A stretch of 64,000 nt of DNA from JAILEN01 sp036723975 (GTDB taxonomy: Bacteria; Bacillota; Clostridia; Lachnospirales; Lachnospiraceae), in the NCBI GenBank assembly GCA_036723975.1, contig DAIMGJ010000008.1:1-64000 (forward strand), written 5' to 3'. The stretch's first letter is position 1. The number at the start of each line of letters is the position of its first letter. The position numbers and the translations under genes were made by a program. Below are positions 1 through 7,037 of this stretch, piece by piece. The notes beneath the pieces were generated by a model. It was not told the DNA's origin and did no database searches. It saw only the letters and a program-made list of their open reading frames with translations.

Positions 1-46
1 ATTATCAAGGTTCTTATGTGTTGCTCCCTCGAGCGACAACTCTGAT

Positions 47-75
47 AGATTATCATTTTGTCATCTCTTTGTCAA
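47..75 (-). promoter_or_regulatory. Sigma-A type promoter leaving the left edge (probable rRNA P2)
   Basis: On the minus strand there is TTGACA (70-75), a 17-bp spacer and TAATCT (47-52). About 40 bases of leader follow before the window ends, including a GTTG/CAAC hairpin around 24-38. A near-consensus promoter in tandem with another, next to tRNA genes, suggests a stable-RNA operon just outside the window. The target gene itself is not visible. Confidence 0.7.
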
Positions 76-139
76 CAACTTTTTTATCTTTTTTTGACTT
101 TTTAAGTCGGAACCAACCGCTCTCGAAGTCAGCTAGATA

Positions 140-168
140 AATATAGCATTTTGAATATCCCTTGTCAA
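140..168 (-). promoter_or_regulatory. Second tandem promoter (probable rRNA P1)
   Basis: Minus strand: TTGACA (163-168), 17-bp spacer, TATATT (140-145). It lies about 90 bp upstream of the promoter at 47-75, points the same way and has the same spacing. No ORF lies between the two, so they look like P1 and P2 of one transcription unit leading left out of the window. Confidence 0.7.
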
Positions 169-213
169 CAAGAAATTTAAGAAATTTCAAAGTTTTTTCA
201 AGGCTTATTCAAA

Positions 214-303
214 CGCAGAAGGAGGGATTTGAACCCTCGCGCCGCTGTTAACGACCTGCACCCTTTCCAGGGGTGTCCCTTCGGCCAGCTTGGGTACTTC
301 TGC
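214..303 (-). tRNA. tRNA-Ser (anticodon GGA)
   Basis: The minus strand folds as a class II tRNA. The acceptor GCAGAAG pairs with CTTCTGC, the anticodon stem CACCC/GGGTG holds loop CTGGAAA (anticodon GGA), there is a long variable arm, and the T arm is GAGGG-TTCAAAT-CCCTC. The discriminator base is G, as expected for serine. CCA is not encoded and must be added after transcription. It lies 27 bases downstream of a second tRNA-Ser and is probably co-transcribed with it. Confidence 0.97.
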
Positions 304-330
304 ACATCCTGCAAAATAGGCATAAAAAAA

Positions 331-416
331 CGCAGGGGGTGGGATTCGAACCCACGCGCCCTTGCGGACAAACGGTTTTCAAGACCGCCTCGTTATGACC
401 ACTTCGATACCCCTGC
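331..416 (-). tRNA. tRNA-Ser (anticodon UGA)
   Basis: The minus strand folds as a class II tRNA. The acceptor GCAGGGG pairs with CCCCTGC, the anticodon loop CTTGAAA gives anticodon UGA, there is a long variable arm, and the T arm is GTGGG-TTCGAAT-CCCAC. The discriminator is G and no CCA is encoded. It is the first gene of a two-tRNA serine unit driven by the promoter at 448-477. Confidence 0.97.
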
Positions 417-447
417 ATCTGTATCGCCTCTGTCAGGCACGAATAGA

Positions 448-477
448 ATAATAGCACAAATATTTCCGTGCTGTCAA
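448..477 (-). promoter_or_regulatory. Promoter of the tRNA-Ser pair
   Basis: Minus strand: TTGACA (472-477), 18-bp spacer, TATTAT (448-453), about 30 bases upstream of the first tRNA. The -35 box overlaps the stop region of ispD (ends 474), so the tRNA promoter sits at the end of the preceding gene. Confidence 0.75.
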
Positions 478-1169
478 CAGCGATTTTGCTTTTTTAGAAT
501 TATTTCTCCGAGAGAAATATCTTCTATGGTTGTTACCTTTATATTATCGTAACTTCCCTGAATAAACTTGACCTTACAATCGCTCATTTTTTCCACAATC
601 ATCGCATCATCTGTAATACCTTCTGTGTCATTCGCAAGGGCCTTTTCATACGCTGTCTTTACCAATGATAAAGAAAAGCTTTGGGGAGTCTGTACGCTCC
701 AGGCTCTTTGTCGTTCCACAGTCTCAGCCACAAAGCCTGCGTCATCGGAAAGCTTAATCGTATCCTTTACCGGAACAGCAGCTATATTTGCCTTACTGAT
801 TACTACATCCTCCATTGCCCGCTTTATGATTTCTTCCATCACAAACGCTCTGGCACCGTCATGAATCAAAACATACTCTCCATGACACATCTTAAGTCCT
901 TCATAAACAGAATTGTAGCGCTCTTTTCCACCGGGAACGATTGCCGCTACTTTTGAAAAACCATAAGCATCCACAATTTCTTTCTTAACATATGCTTCAT
1001 CTCCGGGAGATACCACCAAAACAATCTCATCCACTTTGCTTTTTTCAAAGGTATCCAACGTGTAATATATCAAAGGCTTCCCAAAAAGATCCAAATATTG
1101 CTTTTTTACATCCAGTCCCATACGGCTGCCGGAGCCTGCCGCCAGAACGATCGCAGAAAATGTTTCCAT
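474..1169 (-). CDS. ispD: 2-C-methyl-D-erythritol 4-phosphate cytidylyltransferase (IspD)
   Basis: IspD joins CTP to methylerythritol phosphate in the MEP pathway of isoprenoid synthesis, in the cytosol. The N-terminus carries the nucleotidyltransferase signature AAGSGSRMG, followed by the K-K-Q-Y-L-D-L-G-K-P-L stretch. The conserved V-P-V-K-D-T-I-K and R-A-W-S-V-Q-T-P-Q-S-F blocks are also present. I start at METFSAIVLAAG because AAGGAAG sits just upstream; this gives 231 residues, normal for IspD. A longer frame runs to 1256, and an ATG at 1211 overlaps the tsaD stop, so tight coupling to tsaD is possible. It is the last gene before the tRNA promoter. Confidence 0.93.
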   Translation of the reverse strand: METFSAIVLAAGSGSRMGLDVKKQYLDLFGKPLIYYTLDTFEKSKVDEIVLVVSPGDEAYVKKEIVDAYGFSKVAAIVPGGKERYNSVYEGLKMCHGEYVLIHDGARAFVMEEIIKRAMEDVVISKANIAAVPVKDTIKLSDDAGFVAETVERQRAWSVQTPQSFSLSLVKTAYEKALANDTEGITDDAMIVEKMSDCKVKFIQGSYDNIKVTTIEDISLGEIILKKQNRC

Positions 1170-1210
1170 AGTTTCTTCCTTTAATAATGAAAGTAAAACG
1201 CTGATATCCA

Positions 1211-2230
1211 TCAGCGTTCTCCTAACTTCAAATTGGGGACAGCATTTAAATCCCATCCGCTTCTTTGACCCGATATAAACTCATAGTATCCCGCCGCGCC
1301 AATCATGGCCGCATTATCCGTACATAGAATCGGCGACGGATGATAAAACGGAATCTTCTTTTTCTCACAGGCAGTTCTCATGGCTTCACGAAGTGCTCCG
1401 TTGGATGCCACTCCACCGGCAATGGCAAATGCCGTCGGTCGATACTCGTCTACCGCATGCATGGCATGATCCACCAAAACATCCACTACAGCTTTCTGGA
1501 ACGAAGCTGCCAAATCATTGGGATTAACTTCGTTGCCTTTCATCTTTTCGCCATTAATATAATTTAACACCGCGGATTTTAATCCGCTGAAGCTAAAATC
1601 GTATGCACTTCCGTTGACTTTCGCACGAGGGAATGCTATCGCATTTGGATTTCCCTCCCTTGCAGCCACTTCGATTTTCGGTCCTCCGGGATAACCAAGT
1701 CCAATGGCACGAGCCACCTTGTCAAACGCCTCGCCTGCCGCATCATCTACGGTGCGTCCTAAGATTTCATATTCGCCATAATCCTTTACACGAACCAAAT
1801 GTGTATGACCACCGGAAACCACCAAACATAAAAACGGCGGTTTCAAGTCCGGGTTTTCGATGTAGTTCGCACTAATATGTCCCTCGATATGATGCACACC
1901 TACCAGCGGAATGTTTCTTGCAAAAGCTATTGCCTTTGCTTCCGCCACTCCAACCAAAAGCGGTCCCACCAATCCCGGTCCATAGGTCACCGCAACGGCA
2001 TCAATGTCATCCAATGTGGTATTGGCTTCTTTTAGCGCTTCTTCAATCACCTGATTGATTCGCTCAATATGCTTTCTGGATGCAATTTCCGGAACCACGC
2101 CACCATACAAAGTATGAAGGGGAATCTGTGTGGAAATCACATTGCTTCTTAAGTCTCTACCGTTTACAACTACGGCTGCTGCCGTTTCATCACAAGAGCT
2201 TTCTATTCCAAGGATTTTAACCTCTTCCAT
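1211..2230 (-). CDS. tsaD: tRNA N6-adenosine threonylcarbamoyltransferase (TsaD)
   Basis: TsaD is the catalytic subunit that transfers threonylcarbamoyl to A37 of ANN-decoding tRNAs. It works with TsaB and TsaE, both encoded nearby. Visible are the ASKHA-fold start ILGIESSCDETAAAVV, the metal-binding HHIEGH motif near residue 110, the glycine loop VSGGHTHL and the FSFSGLKSAV block. The late AIAGGVASNGALR phosphate loop is present too. At 339 residues it is full length. Its stop overlaps a possible upstream start of ispD. The gene order rnz, hypothetical, tsaD, ispD runs leftward. Confidence 0.97.
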   Translation of the reverse strand: MEEVKILGIESSCDETAAAVVVNGRDLRSNVISTQIPLHTLYGGVVPEIASRKHIERINQVIEEALKEANTTLDDIDAVAVTYGPGLVGPLLVGVAEAKAIAFARNIPLVGVHHIEGHISANYIENPDLKPPFLCLVVSGGHTHLVRVKDYGEYEILGRTVDDAAGEAFDKVARAIGLGYPGGPKIEVAAREGNPNAIAFPRAKVNGSAYDFSFSGLKSAVLNYINGEKMKGNEVNPNDLAASFQKAVVDVLVDHAMHAVDEYRPTAFAIAGGVASNGALREAMRTACEKKKIPFYHPSPILCTDNAAMIGAAGYYEFISGQRSGWDLNAVPNLKLGER

Positions 2231-2248
2231 TTTATAACCTCGAATCTG

Positions 2249-2839
2249 TTAATTTCCTACCGAGTCTCCATCGGCATCGGTAAGCTGTACAGCAAGAATC
2301 TTCCACTTGCCGCTATCATCTTTTCTAAGGCAATACTTCTGATACGTGTTTTGGAAGTTGCTTCCTTCCTTTATAAAATAGTACGCCTGTACGTACGCAT
2401 AGTCTTTTCCGCCTGCCGTTTCATATTCTACGTTTGCAGTATCCGCCACATCGATAGATACTATTTTTCGATTATGATTCTTGTAATCCTCCACATCATC
2501 TTTGACCTGCGTTACGTATACTTCCTTTGGATTCATCTGAAGAAGATCCGCATCCATCATAAGCATAGCCTGATCACACAAACCCTCCAACTGTTTTTCG
2601 GAAGTATCCTCATCATAATACAGCATCTGAATCCGATTGTACCATTTAATCACCGAACGGGGTGTTTCCGGATAAGAATTCACAAAATCTTTATCCAGTA
2701 CCTTTTGCATTTCCGTTTGCTTTTCCGTTGCAACGGAATTTTCCGTTCTTGATCCGGATCTGGAAAGATAAAAATAATATCCCAAAATCAAAAATCCAAG
2801 TGCTATTGATAATATGACAATTCGAATCGTATTCTTCAT
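2249..2839 (-). CDS. Conserved membrane-anchored protein of unknown function
   Basis: The protein is 196 residues starting at MKNTIRIVILSIALGF, chosen because GAGGAG lies upstream and overlaps the end of rnz (2844). One N-terminal membrane segment (about residues 4-24) is followed by a short linker and a predicted extracytoplasmic domain. That domain holds the stretch TPRSVIKWYNRIQMLYYDE and a C-terminal half with aromatic strand-like segments (YAYVQAYYFI, KWKILAVQLTD). The tail resembles NTF2-like or lipoprotein folds, but I do not recognise the family with certainty. Its position between rnz and tsaD suggests translational coupling to rnz rather than a shared function. Confidence 0.8.
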   Translation of the reverse strand: MKNTIRIVILSIALGFLILGYYFYLSRSGSRTENSVATEKQTEMQKVLDKDFVNSYPETPRSVIKWYNRIQMLYYDEDTSEKQLEGLCDQAMLMMDADLLQMNPKEVYVTQVKDDVEDYKNHNRKIVSIDVADTANVEYETAGGKDYAYVQAYYFIKEGSNFQNTYQKYCLRKDDSGKWKILAVQLTDADGDSVGN

Positions 2840-2843
2840 ACCC

Positions 2844-3755
2844 TTACTCCTCAACAAAATCTATTTCTACCATTTTCCCGTCTTTTCCCAAATGGGAGTT
2901 TTCAAAAATACTTCTCACTTCCTTCATATATGGTTTCCCGTTTACCAACGAAGGACTAAAATGCGTCAGCCAAAGTTCTTTTACTTCTGCCTCTTTTGCA
3001 AGAGCAGCCGCTTCATAAAAGGTCATATGTTTATTCTTTTTAGCATTGTCCTGTTTTTCCTTTTCCCCATACATGCCCTCGCAAATAAACAAATCCGCCC
3101 CTTTGGCGTGCTCAACAATGCTCTCAACCGGCCTGGTATCCGTAGTGTAGGTTACTCTTATCCCTTTACGCTCCGGTCCCATCACCATATCCGGCGTATA
3201 GCGCTTTCCATCTATTTCAACAATATTTCCTTTTTGTAACGGATTCCACGCTTGAAGAGGAATTTCTTTTTTCTTGGCAGCCTCCGCATCAAACTTTCCG
3301 GCACGTCGAATATCAATAGTATATCCGTAACATATCACGTTATGATTTACGCGAAATGCAGTAATTTGATATCCGTTTAATTCCAAAACCTCCTCCGGCG
3401 CAGTTATCTCTTTATACACGATTTCAAAAGGAAGCTCCGGCGCAATCACCCGCAAGGCGCTTACCACGCGAGTCAAGCCCTTCGGTCCCACCAGAGTAAG
3501 CGGCTCCGTACGATCCGCATTTCCCATTCCGAGCAAAAGTCCCGGAAGCCCGGCCACATGATCCCCGTGATAATGGGTGAAACAAATCACATCAATATGT
3601 CTCGGTGAAAGTCCGGCCTCTCGCATGGCAATCTGTGTCCCCTCACCGCAATCAATCAAAAGATTGCTTCCGTTGTATCTGGTGTACAACGCTGTCAGCC
3701 ATCGGTTCGGCAGTGGCATCATTCCCCCTGTTCCCAGCAAGCAAACATCTAACAT
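2844..3755 (-). CDS. rnz: Ribonuclease Z
   Basis: RNase Z is a zinc endonuclease that trims tRNA 3' ends. This fits the nearby tRNA genes, which lack an encoded CCA and so need RNase Z processing. It belongs to the metallo-beta-lactamase fold: the metal motif T-H-Y-H-G-D-H puts His61, His63, Asp65 and His66 in place. The N-terminal LLGTGGMMPLP turn, the late T-Y-T-T-D-T-R-P strand and the final LTHFSP histidine are present. Length 303 is typical of the short form. The stop lies five bases upstream of the next start. Confidence 0.93.
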   Translation of the reverse strand: MLDVCLLGTGGMMPLPNRWLTALYTRYNGSNLLIDCGEGTQIAMREAGLSPRHIDVICFTHYHGDHVAGLPGLLLGMGNADRTEPLTLVGPKGLTRVVSALRVIAPELPFEIVYKEITAPEEVLELNGYQITAFRVNHNVICYGYTIDIRRAGKFDAEAAKKKEIPLQAWNPLQKGNIVEIDGKRYTPDMVMGPERKGIRVTYTTDTRPVESIVEHAKGADLFICEGMYGEKEKQDNAKKNKHMTFYEAAALAKEAEVKELWLTHFSPSLVNGKPYMKEVRSIFENSHLGKDGKMVEIDFVEE

Positions 3756-3776
3756 GTAATATCCTTTCAGGTCTTC

Positions 3777-4208
3777 TTACGAAAACTGTTTTTCCAAAAT
3801 CAACGCATCCTCTGTCGGATTCCTGTAAAATTTCTTTCGTCGACCCACGTTTGTAAATCCGTTGGCATAATAAAATGAAACCGCAGCTTCATTCCCCTCG
3901 CGAACTTCCAAAAACAAACGTGCAATGTCTTTTTTTATTATATAGGAAGAAAGTGCTTCAAAAAGCGCTCTTCCGATTCCGTTTCTTCGATAAGACTTTT
4001 CTACCGCAATCGAAGGTATTTCTCCCTCATCTGCTGCAAAATAGCACACCGCATATCCGGTAATGTCCGTCTCCTCTGCCAAAAGCACCACAGCTTGAGG
4101 ATTTATGATTGCTCCGATAAAATCCTCTTTCTTCCATGAAGGCTCCACATTTGCCTCGGAAATCTCTGCAAGTCTTTTTGCGTCCCGTTCTTCTGCAAAT
4201 CGAATCAT
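3777..4208 (-). CDS. rimI: Ribosomal-protein-alanine N-acetyltransferase (RimI)
   Basis: This is a GNAT-fold acetyltransferase of 143 residues starting at MIRFAEERDAKRL. The acetyl-CoA loop reads RRNGIGRAL (R/Q-x-x-G-x-G), followed by the typical LEVREGNEAAVSFYYANGF block of RimI. RimI acetylates the N-terminal alanine of ribosomal protein S18 in E. coli. In Firmicutes it is usually encoded with tsaB and tsaE, as here. The start follows the tsaB stop almost directly. An upstream in-frame extension to 4289 lies inside tsaB and was rejected. Confidence 0.92.
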   Translation of the reverse strand: MIRFAEERDAKRLAEISEANVEPSWKKEDFIGAIINPQAVVLLAEETDITGYAVCYFAADEGEIPSIAVEKSYRRNGIGRALFEALSSYIIKKDIARLFLEVREGNEAAVSFYYANGFTNVGRRKKFYRNPTEDALILEKQFS

Positions 4209-4209
4209 T

Positions 4210-4920
4210 TTAATTTTCCTTTTGTGCTTCCATGCGCTCCCGCTCTGCCTGAGACAAGCGCAAATAATCGGGGCGAAAATCAGCAGCACTTACAATTTTT
4301 CCTTCAGCAAAGTACTGCGCTCCCAAAAGACAAAGGGCACTTGCTCTTTGTCGGTTCATTCCGGCCGGAGCAAATTCATACGGCACCTTTAATTCCTGTG
4401 CAATCACATCCTTAAAAACAGGAACGCCATCACCCAAGAACGTAACCGGATGTTCATATGCATTGATTTTTTCTATGATTTCGTGAATATCCACCGCACA
4501 CTGTTTCACTACGGTATGAAATTCATTTTTCTCTCCGAAATAGTAAAGGCCTGTATAAGTCTGATTTCTTCTGGCATCCATAATCGGGCAAACAAAACTT
4601 TTATGACCCCAAAGATTAAACGCCAATGCATCTACCGTCGGAACAGAAATCAGCGGTTTGTTTAGTGCCAAACCAAGTCCTTTTGCCGTAGCACTTCCGA
4701 TACGAAGTCCGGTAAAAGACCCCGGTCCTGCCGCTACCGCAATCGCATCCAAGCTGTCCAAATCAAGTTCTAACATTTCACGAAGTTCATCAAGCATAGG
4801 AAGTAAGGTTTGCGAATGCGTTTTTTTGTAATTTAATGTGTACTCACCTAAGAGTGTACCATCTTCTGTAATCGCAACGGAAGCTACCAATCCAGAAGAA
4901 TCAATTCCCAAAATCTTCAT
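4210..4920 (-). CDS. tsaB: tRNA threonylcarbamoyladenosine biosynthesis protein TsaB
   Basis: TsaB is the non-catalytic ASKHA partner of TsaD in t6A synthesis. The protein opens with ILGIDSSGLVASVAI and holds the AVAAGPGSFTGLRIG block and the ALAFN helix typical of TsaB. The C-terminal part ends in a short helical tail rich in Glu and Arg. At 236 residues it has the usual length. It sits between tsaE (4-base gap) and rimI, the standard Firmicutes order. Confidence 0.94.
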   Translation of the reverse strand: MKILGIDSSGLVASVAITEDGTLLGEYTLNYKKTHSQTLLPMLDELREMLELDLDSLDAIAVAAGPGSFTGLRIGSATAKGLGLALNKPLISVPTVDALAFNLWGHKSFVCPIMDARRNQTYTGLYYFGEKNEFHTVVKQCAVDIHEIIEKINAYEHPVTFLGDGVPVFKDVIAQELKVPYEFAPAGMNRQRASALCLLGAQYFAEGKIVSAADFRPDYLRLSQAERERMEAQKEN

Positions 4921-4923
4921 ATA

Positions 4924-5346
4924 CTAATCATCTATGGTTATCTTTCGATAATCAAATCCTTTTTCTAAATCTTTTTCTATTAAAATATTTCTGCAATTAC
5001 CGGGCAAAATTTCTTCAATCAGATTCGCCCACTCAATCATGGAAACACCGTCTCCGTAAACATAATCTTCAAATCCAATTTCATCCATCTCTTCCACATC
5101 CCCGATTCGATATACATCGAAATGGTAAAAAGGAAGTCGACCGGACTCGTATACTTGAACAATGGTAAAGGTGGGAGAAGAAATCGCTTCCTCGATTTGA
5201 AGCCCTGCAGCAAACCCTTTGGTAAAAATGGTTTTTCCAACGCCCAAATCACCCTCGAGAGTAAATACATCTCCCGGCTTTGCTTTTTCTCCCAACGTCT
5301 TTCCTAATTCAAATGTCTCTTTTTCTGAATGGGTTTCTACTATCAT
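4924..5346 (-). CDS. tsaE: tRNA threonylcarbamoyladenosine biosynthesis ATPase TsaE
   Basis: TsaE is the P-loop ATPase of the t6A complex. Walker A is GDLGVGKT at residues 32-39, followed by the conserved SSPTFTIV strand and the HFDVYR and MIEWAN (Walker B-like) motifs. Length 140 is typical. Its ATG overlaps the stop of the upstream membrane-protein gene (ATGA), pointing to translational coupling. Confidence 0.95.
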   Translation of the reverse strand: MIVETHSEKETFELGKTLGEKAKPGDVFTLEGDLGVGKTIFTKGFAAGLQIEEAISSPTFTIVQVYESGRLPFYHFDVYRIGDVEEMDEIGFEDYVYGDGVSMIEWANLIEEILPGNCRNILIEKDLEKGFDYRKITIDD

Positions 5347-5858
5347 TTGCGAAAACTCAACCGGAAATCTTCCGTTCTTTCTTTTATATAAGTTTTTAAT
5401 TCTTCTTTTTTATCTCCAAGCTGTTCTACCGGAATCACATAGGCACTGACGCGGCTGGAATAAATCAAAAGCTGGCGTTTGGTTTCCACAATCTTATAAA
5501 TTTCTTTCCACGGAAGAAGTACGGAAGTCTCTACGCCCTCTTCTAACTCTGCATTCGTAACCACAAAAATGCCATCATCATTAAACTCGTACGACAAGGT
5601 ATTTTGCAACACAGGCGAAGAAGCCACCTGTGCTTTCGAACGTGTCAGTAGTGTGATTGGACTGTACAGTAGAAGTGCGATTCCTAAAGCAATATATAGA
5701 ATCACATCCGTAGGTGTCAAGCGGTTTCGCACTACAAACAATACCACAAACACAAACAGTCCCACCACAATCGATATGATTCCATTAAACGTGTGATACG
5801 TGTGATATAAGTTAAACCGATACATATCTTTGTCCGTAATCTTAATGTCAAATTTCAT
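5343..5858 (-). CDS. YcxB-like membrane protein
   Basis: The protein has 171 residues. Two adjacent membrane segments (about residues 27-45 and 53-70) are followed by a cytoplasmic domain with the pattern L-S-Y-E-F-N-D-D-G-I, then L-L-P-W-K-E-I-Y-K-I-V-E-T and a late YVIPVEQL strand. This arrangement matches the YcxB family of Firmicutes, whose function is unknown. It is the first gene of the tsaE-tsaB-rimI run and overlaps tsaE by four bases. Confidence 0.75.
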   Translation of the reverse strand: MKFDIKITDKDMYRFNLYHTYHTFNGIISIVVGLFVFVVLFVVRNRLTPTDVILYIALGIALLLYSPITLLTRSKAQVASSPVLQNTLSYEFNDDGIFVVTNAELEEGVETSVLLPWKEIYKIVETKRQLLIYSSRVSAYVIPVEQLGDKKEELKTYIKERTEDFRLSFRK

Positions 5859-5915
5859 TTTCCATGTCCCTCTTTATCCATAGATAAAACAATTATATCA
5901 TATTTTCTCGAATAT

Positions 5916-6055
5916 AAAAAAATCATAACCTACTTTTTACAAAGGGGTACGTTTTTGACGTCGGCACTTAACGAGCGAATGCGAGTTTAGTGTCCGCTAC
6001 GTCAAAACTCGTAGCGCGAGCGTGCCCCAAGTAAAAATGTAGGTTATGATTTTTT
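5916..6055. repeat. Nested palindromic intergenic element (MITE- or REP-like)
   Basis: The outer arms are the 17-base AAAAAATCATAACCTAC at the left end and its exact complement at the right end, each followed by a T-rich stretch. Inside, TTTTGACGT (about 5953-5961) pairs with ACGTCAAAA (about 5999-6007), and CACTTAA pairs with TTTAGTG closer to the centre. The whole 140 bp can fold into one long branched hairpin. It lies between ribU and the ycxB-like gene, both leftward, and ends in T-runs on each strand, so it could also terminate transcription. No ORF is present. Confidence 0.75.
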
Positions 6056-6079
6056 AATAGTAGTCTAAATTAGAAATAC

Positions 6080-6706
6080 TTATTTTTCTCTACCGTGAAG
6101 TATCGGTGAAAGCGGTTTGTAAATTAAAAGTGTAATCACAACCGAAATCATCGCTTTTACGAATGTAAACGGAACGTTAAATACCAGCAAGCACTGTGAC
6201 AAACTCTTCATAGACGGAATAATCGCCTGATACATTCCAAGGATCATCTCCTCGCTCATTCCGTAAAGTTTGATGTACATCGGATATGTGATAAAGTAAT
6301 TGGACGGGAAAGAAAACGCCGCCATACACACCGCGCCGACAACCGCACCGATGATGGCACGTTTTTTGGTCTTTTTTGATTTATAAATATAGCCTGCAGG
6401 AAGGACAAATGCCACTCCCAACATAAAGTTACATAATTCTCCAACCAGTGCAGAATTTGATGTTGCCATATGGAAAATGTTTTTGATGAGACAAATGGCT
6501 ACACCGTACAGCGGTCCCAAAGAAAATGCGCCCAAAAGTGCCGGCAAATCGGATAAATCCAGTTTTATAAACGCCGGTACGAAGGGAACGGTAAATTCAA
6601 AGAACTGTAAAATAATAGATACCGCCCCAAGCATTCCCGTCACCGCAATCTGTCTTGCTCCGATTCTTGGCTTTGCCAAAACTTGTGTCTGTGTTGTACT
6701 ACTCAT
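6080..6706 (-). CDS. ribU: Riboflavin ECF transporter substrate-binding subunit (RibU)
   Basis: RibU is the membrane S-component that binds riboflavin and works with a shared energy-coupling module, which is not encoded in this window. The 208-residue protein starts at MSSTTQTQV, chosen because AAGGAGA lies just upstream. It has about six membrane segments. The first carries the family pattern R-Q-I-A-V-T-G-M-L-G-A-V, followed by K-L-D-L-S-D-L-P-A-L-L-G, which is strongly conserved in RibU. An FMN riboswitch and terminator precede it, which supports the substrate. A longer frame to 6856 would run into the riboswitch and was rejected. Confidence 0.94.
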   Translation of the reverse strand: MSSTTQTQVLAKPRIGARQIAVTGMLGAVSIILQFFEFTVPFVPAFIKLDLSDLPALLGAFSLGPLYGVAICLIKNIFHMATSNSALVGELCNFMLGVAFVLPAGYIYKSKKTKKRAIIGAVVGAVCMAAFSFPSNYFITYPMYIKLYGMSEEMILGMYQAIIPSMKSLSQCLLVFNVPFTFVKAMISVVITLLIYKPLSPILHGREK

Positions 6707-6751
6707 TGGTAAATATCTCCTTTTCTTTTTGGGAAGCCTTACCTTTTGTAA

Positions 6752-6780
6752 GAAAAAAACCCCGGGCAAACTACCCGGGG
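6752..6780 (-). terminator. Riboswitch-controlled intrinsic terminator
   Basis: On the minus strand CCCCGGG and CCCGGGG (6760-6780) form a GC-rich hairpin followed by seven T. It lies between the FMN aptamer and ribU, where transcription would stop when FMN is bound. Confidence 0.9.
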
Positions 6781-6846
6781 CAATCATAATTTCACGTATC
6801 AAATCAAAACCAAAGATTCTAAAATGAATCCGAAAACCATGAAATA

Positions 6847-6978
6847 CTTCTCTCATCCAGACTGTACTGTCGGTACCGGAATCACACCGGTTCAGCCAAG
6901 GCTTGCTTTACAAACCAAGGGTCGCGGACTTATCATAACGACTTACCGCCGGTCGGGAATTTCACCCTGCCCCGAAGA
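6847..6978 (-). promoter_or_regulatory. FMN riboswitch (RFN element)
   Basis: The minus strand holds the conserved RFN blocks: CTTCGGGGCAGGGTGAAATT at the 5' side, CCCGACCGGCGGTA, then ACCGACAGTACAGTCTGGAT and GAGAAG closing the P1 stem. The intermediate hairpins carry the CCGGTGTGATTCCGG arm. It precedes a strong terminator and ribU, so FMN very probably turns off riboflavin uptake by early termination. Confidence 0.96.
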
Positions 6979-7037
6979 CTTCCTTATTTATTTTTCATAT
7001 TTATTCTATCAAATATCCGTTTTATGTCAACGCAATT

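Noticed and set aside
229..552. ORF of 107 codons over the tRNA region on the plus strand
   Set aside because: It lies across both tRNA-Ser genes and their promoter and has no protein-like features.
474..1256. Longer version of IspD with 29 more residues
   Set aside because: The extension runs into tsaD and lacks family features; METFSAIVLAAG has its own ribosome binding site.
6080..6856. Longer version of RibU
   Set aside because: The extra codons read through the riboswitch terminator, and MSSTTQTQV follows AAGGAGA.
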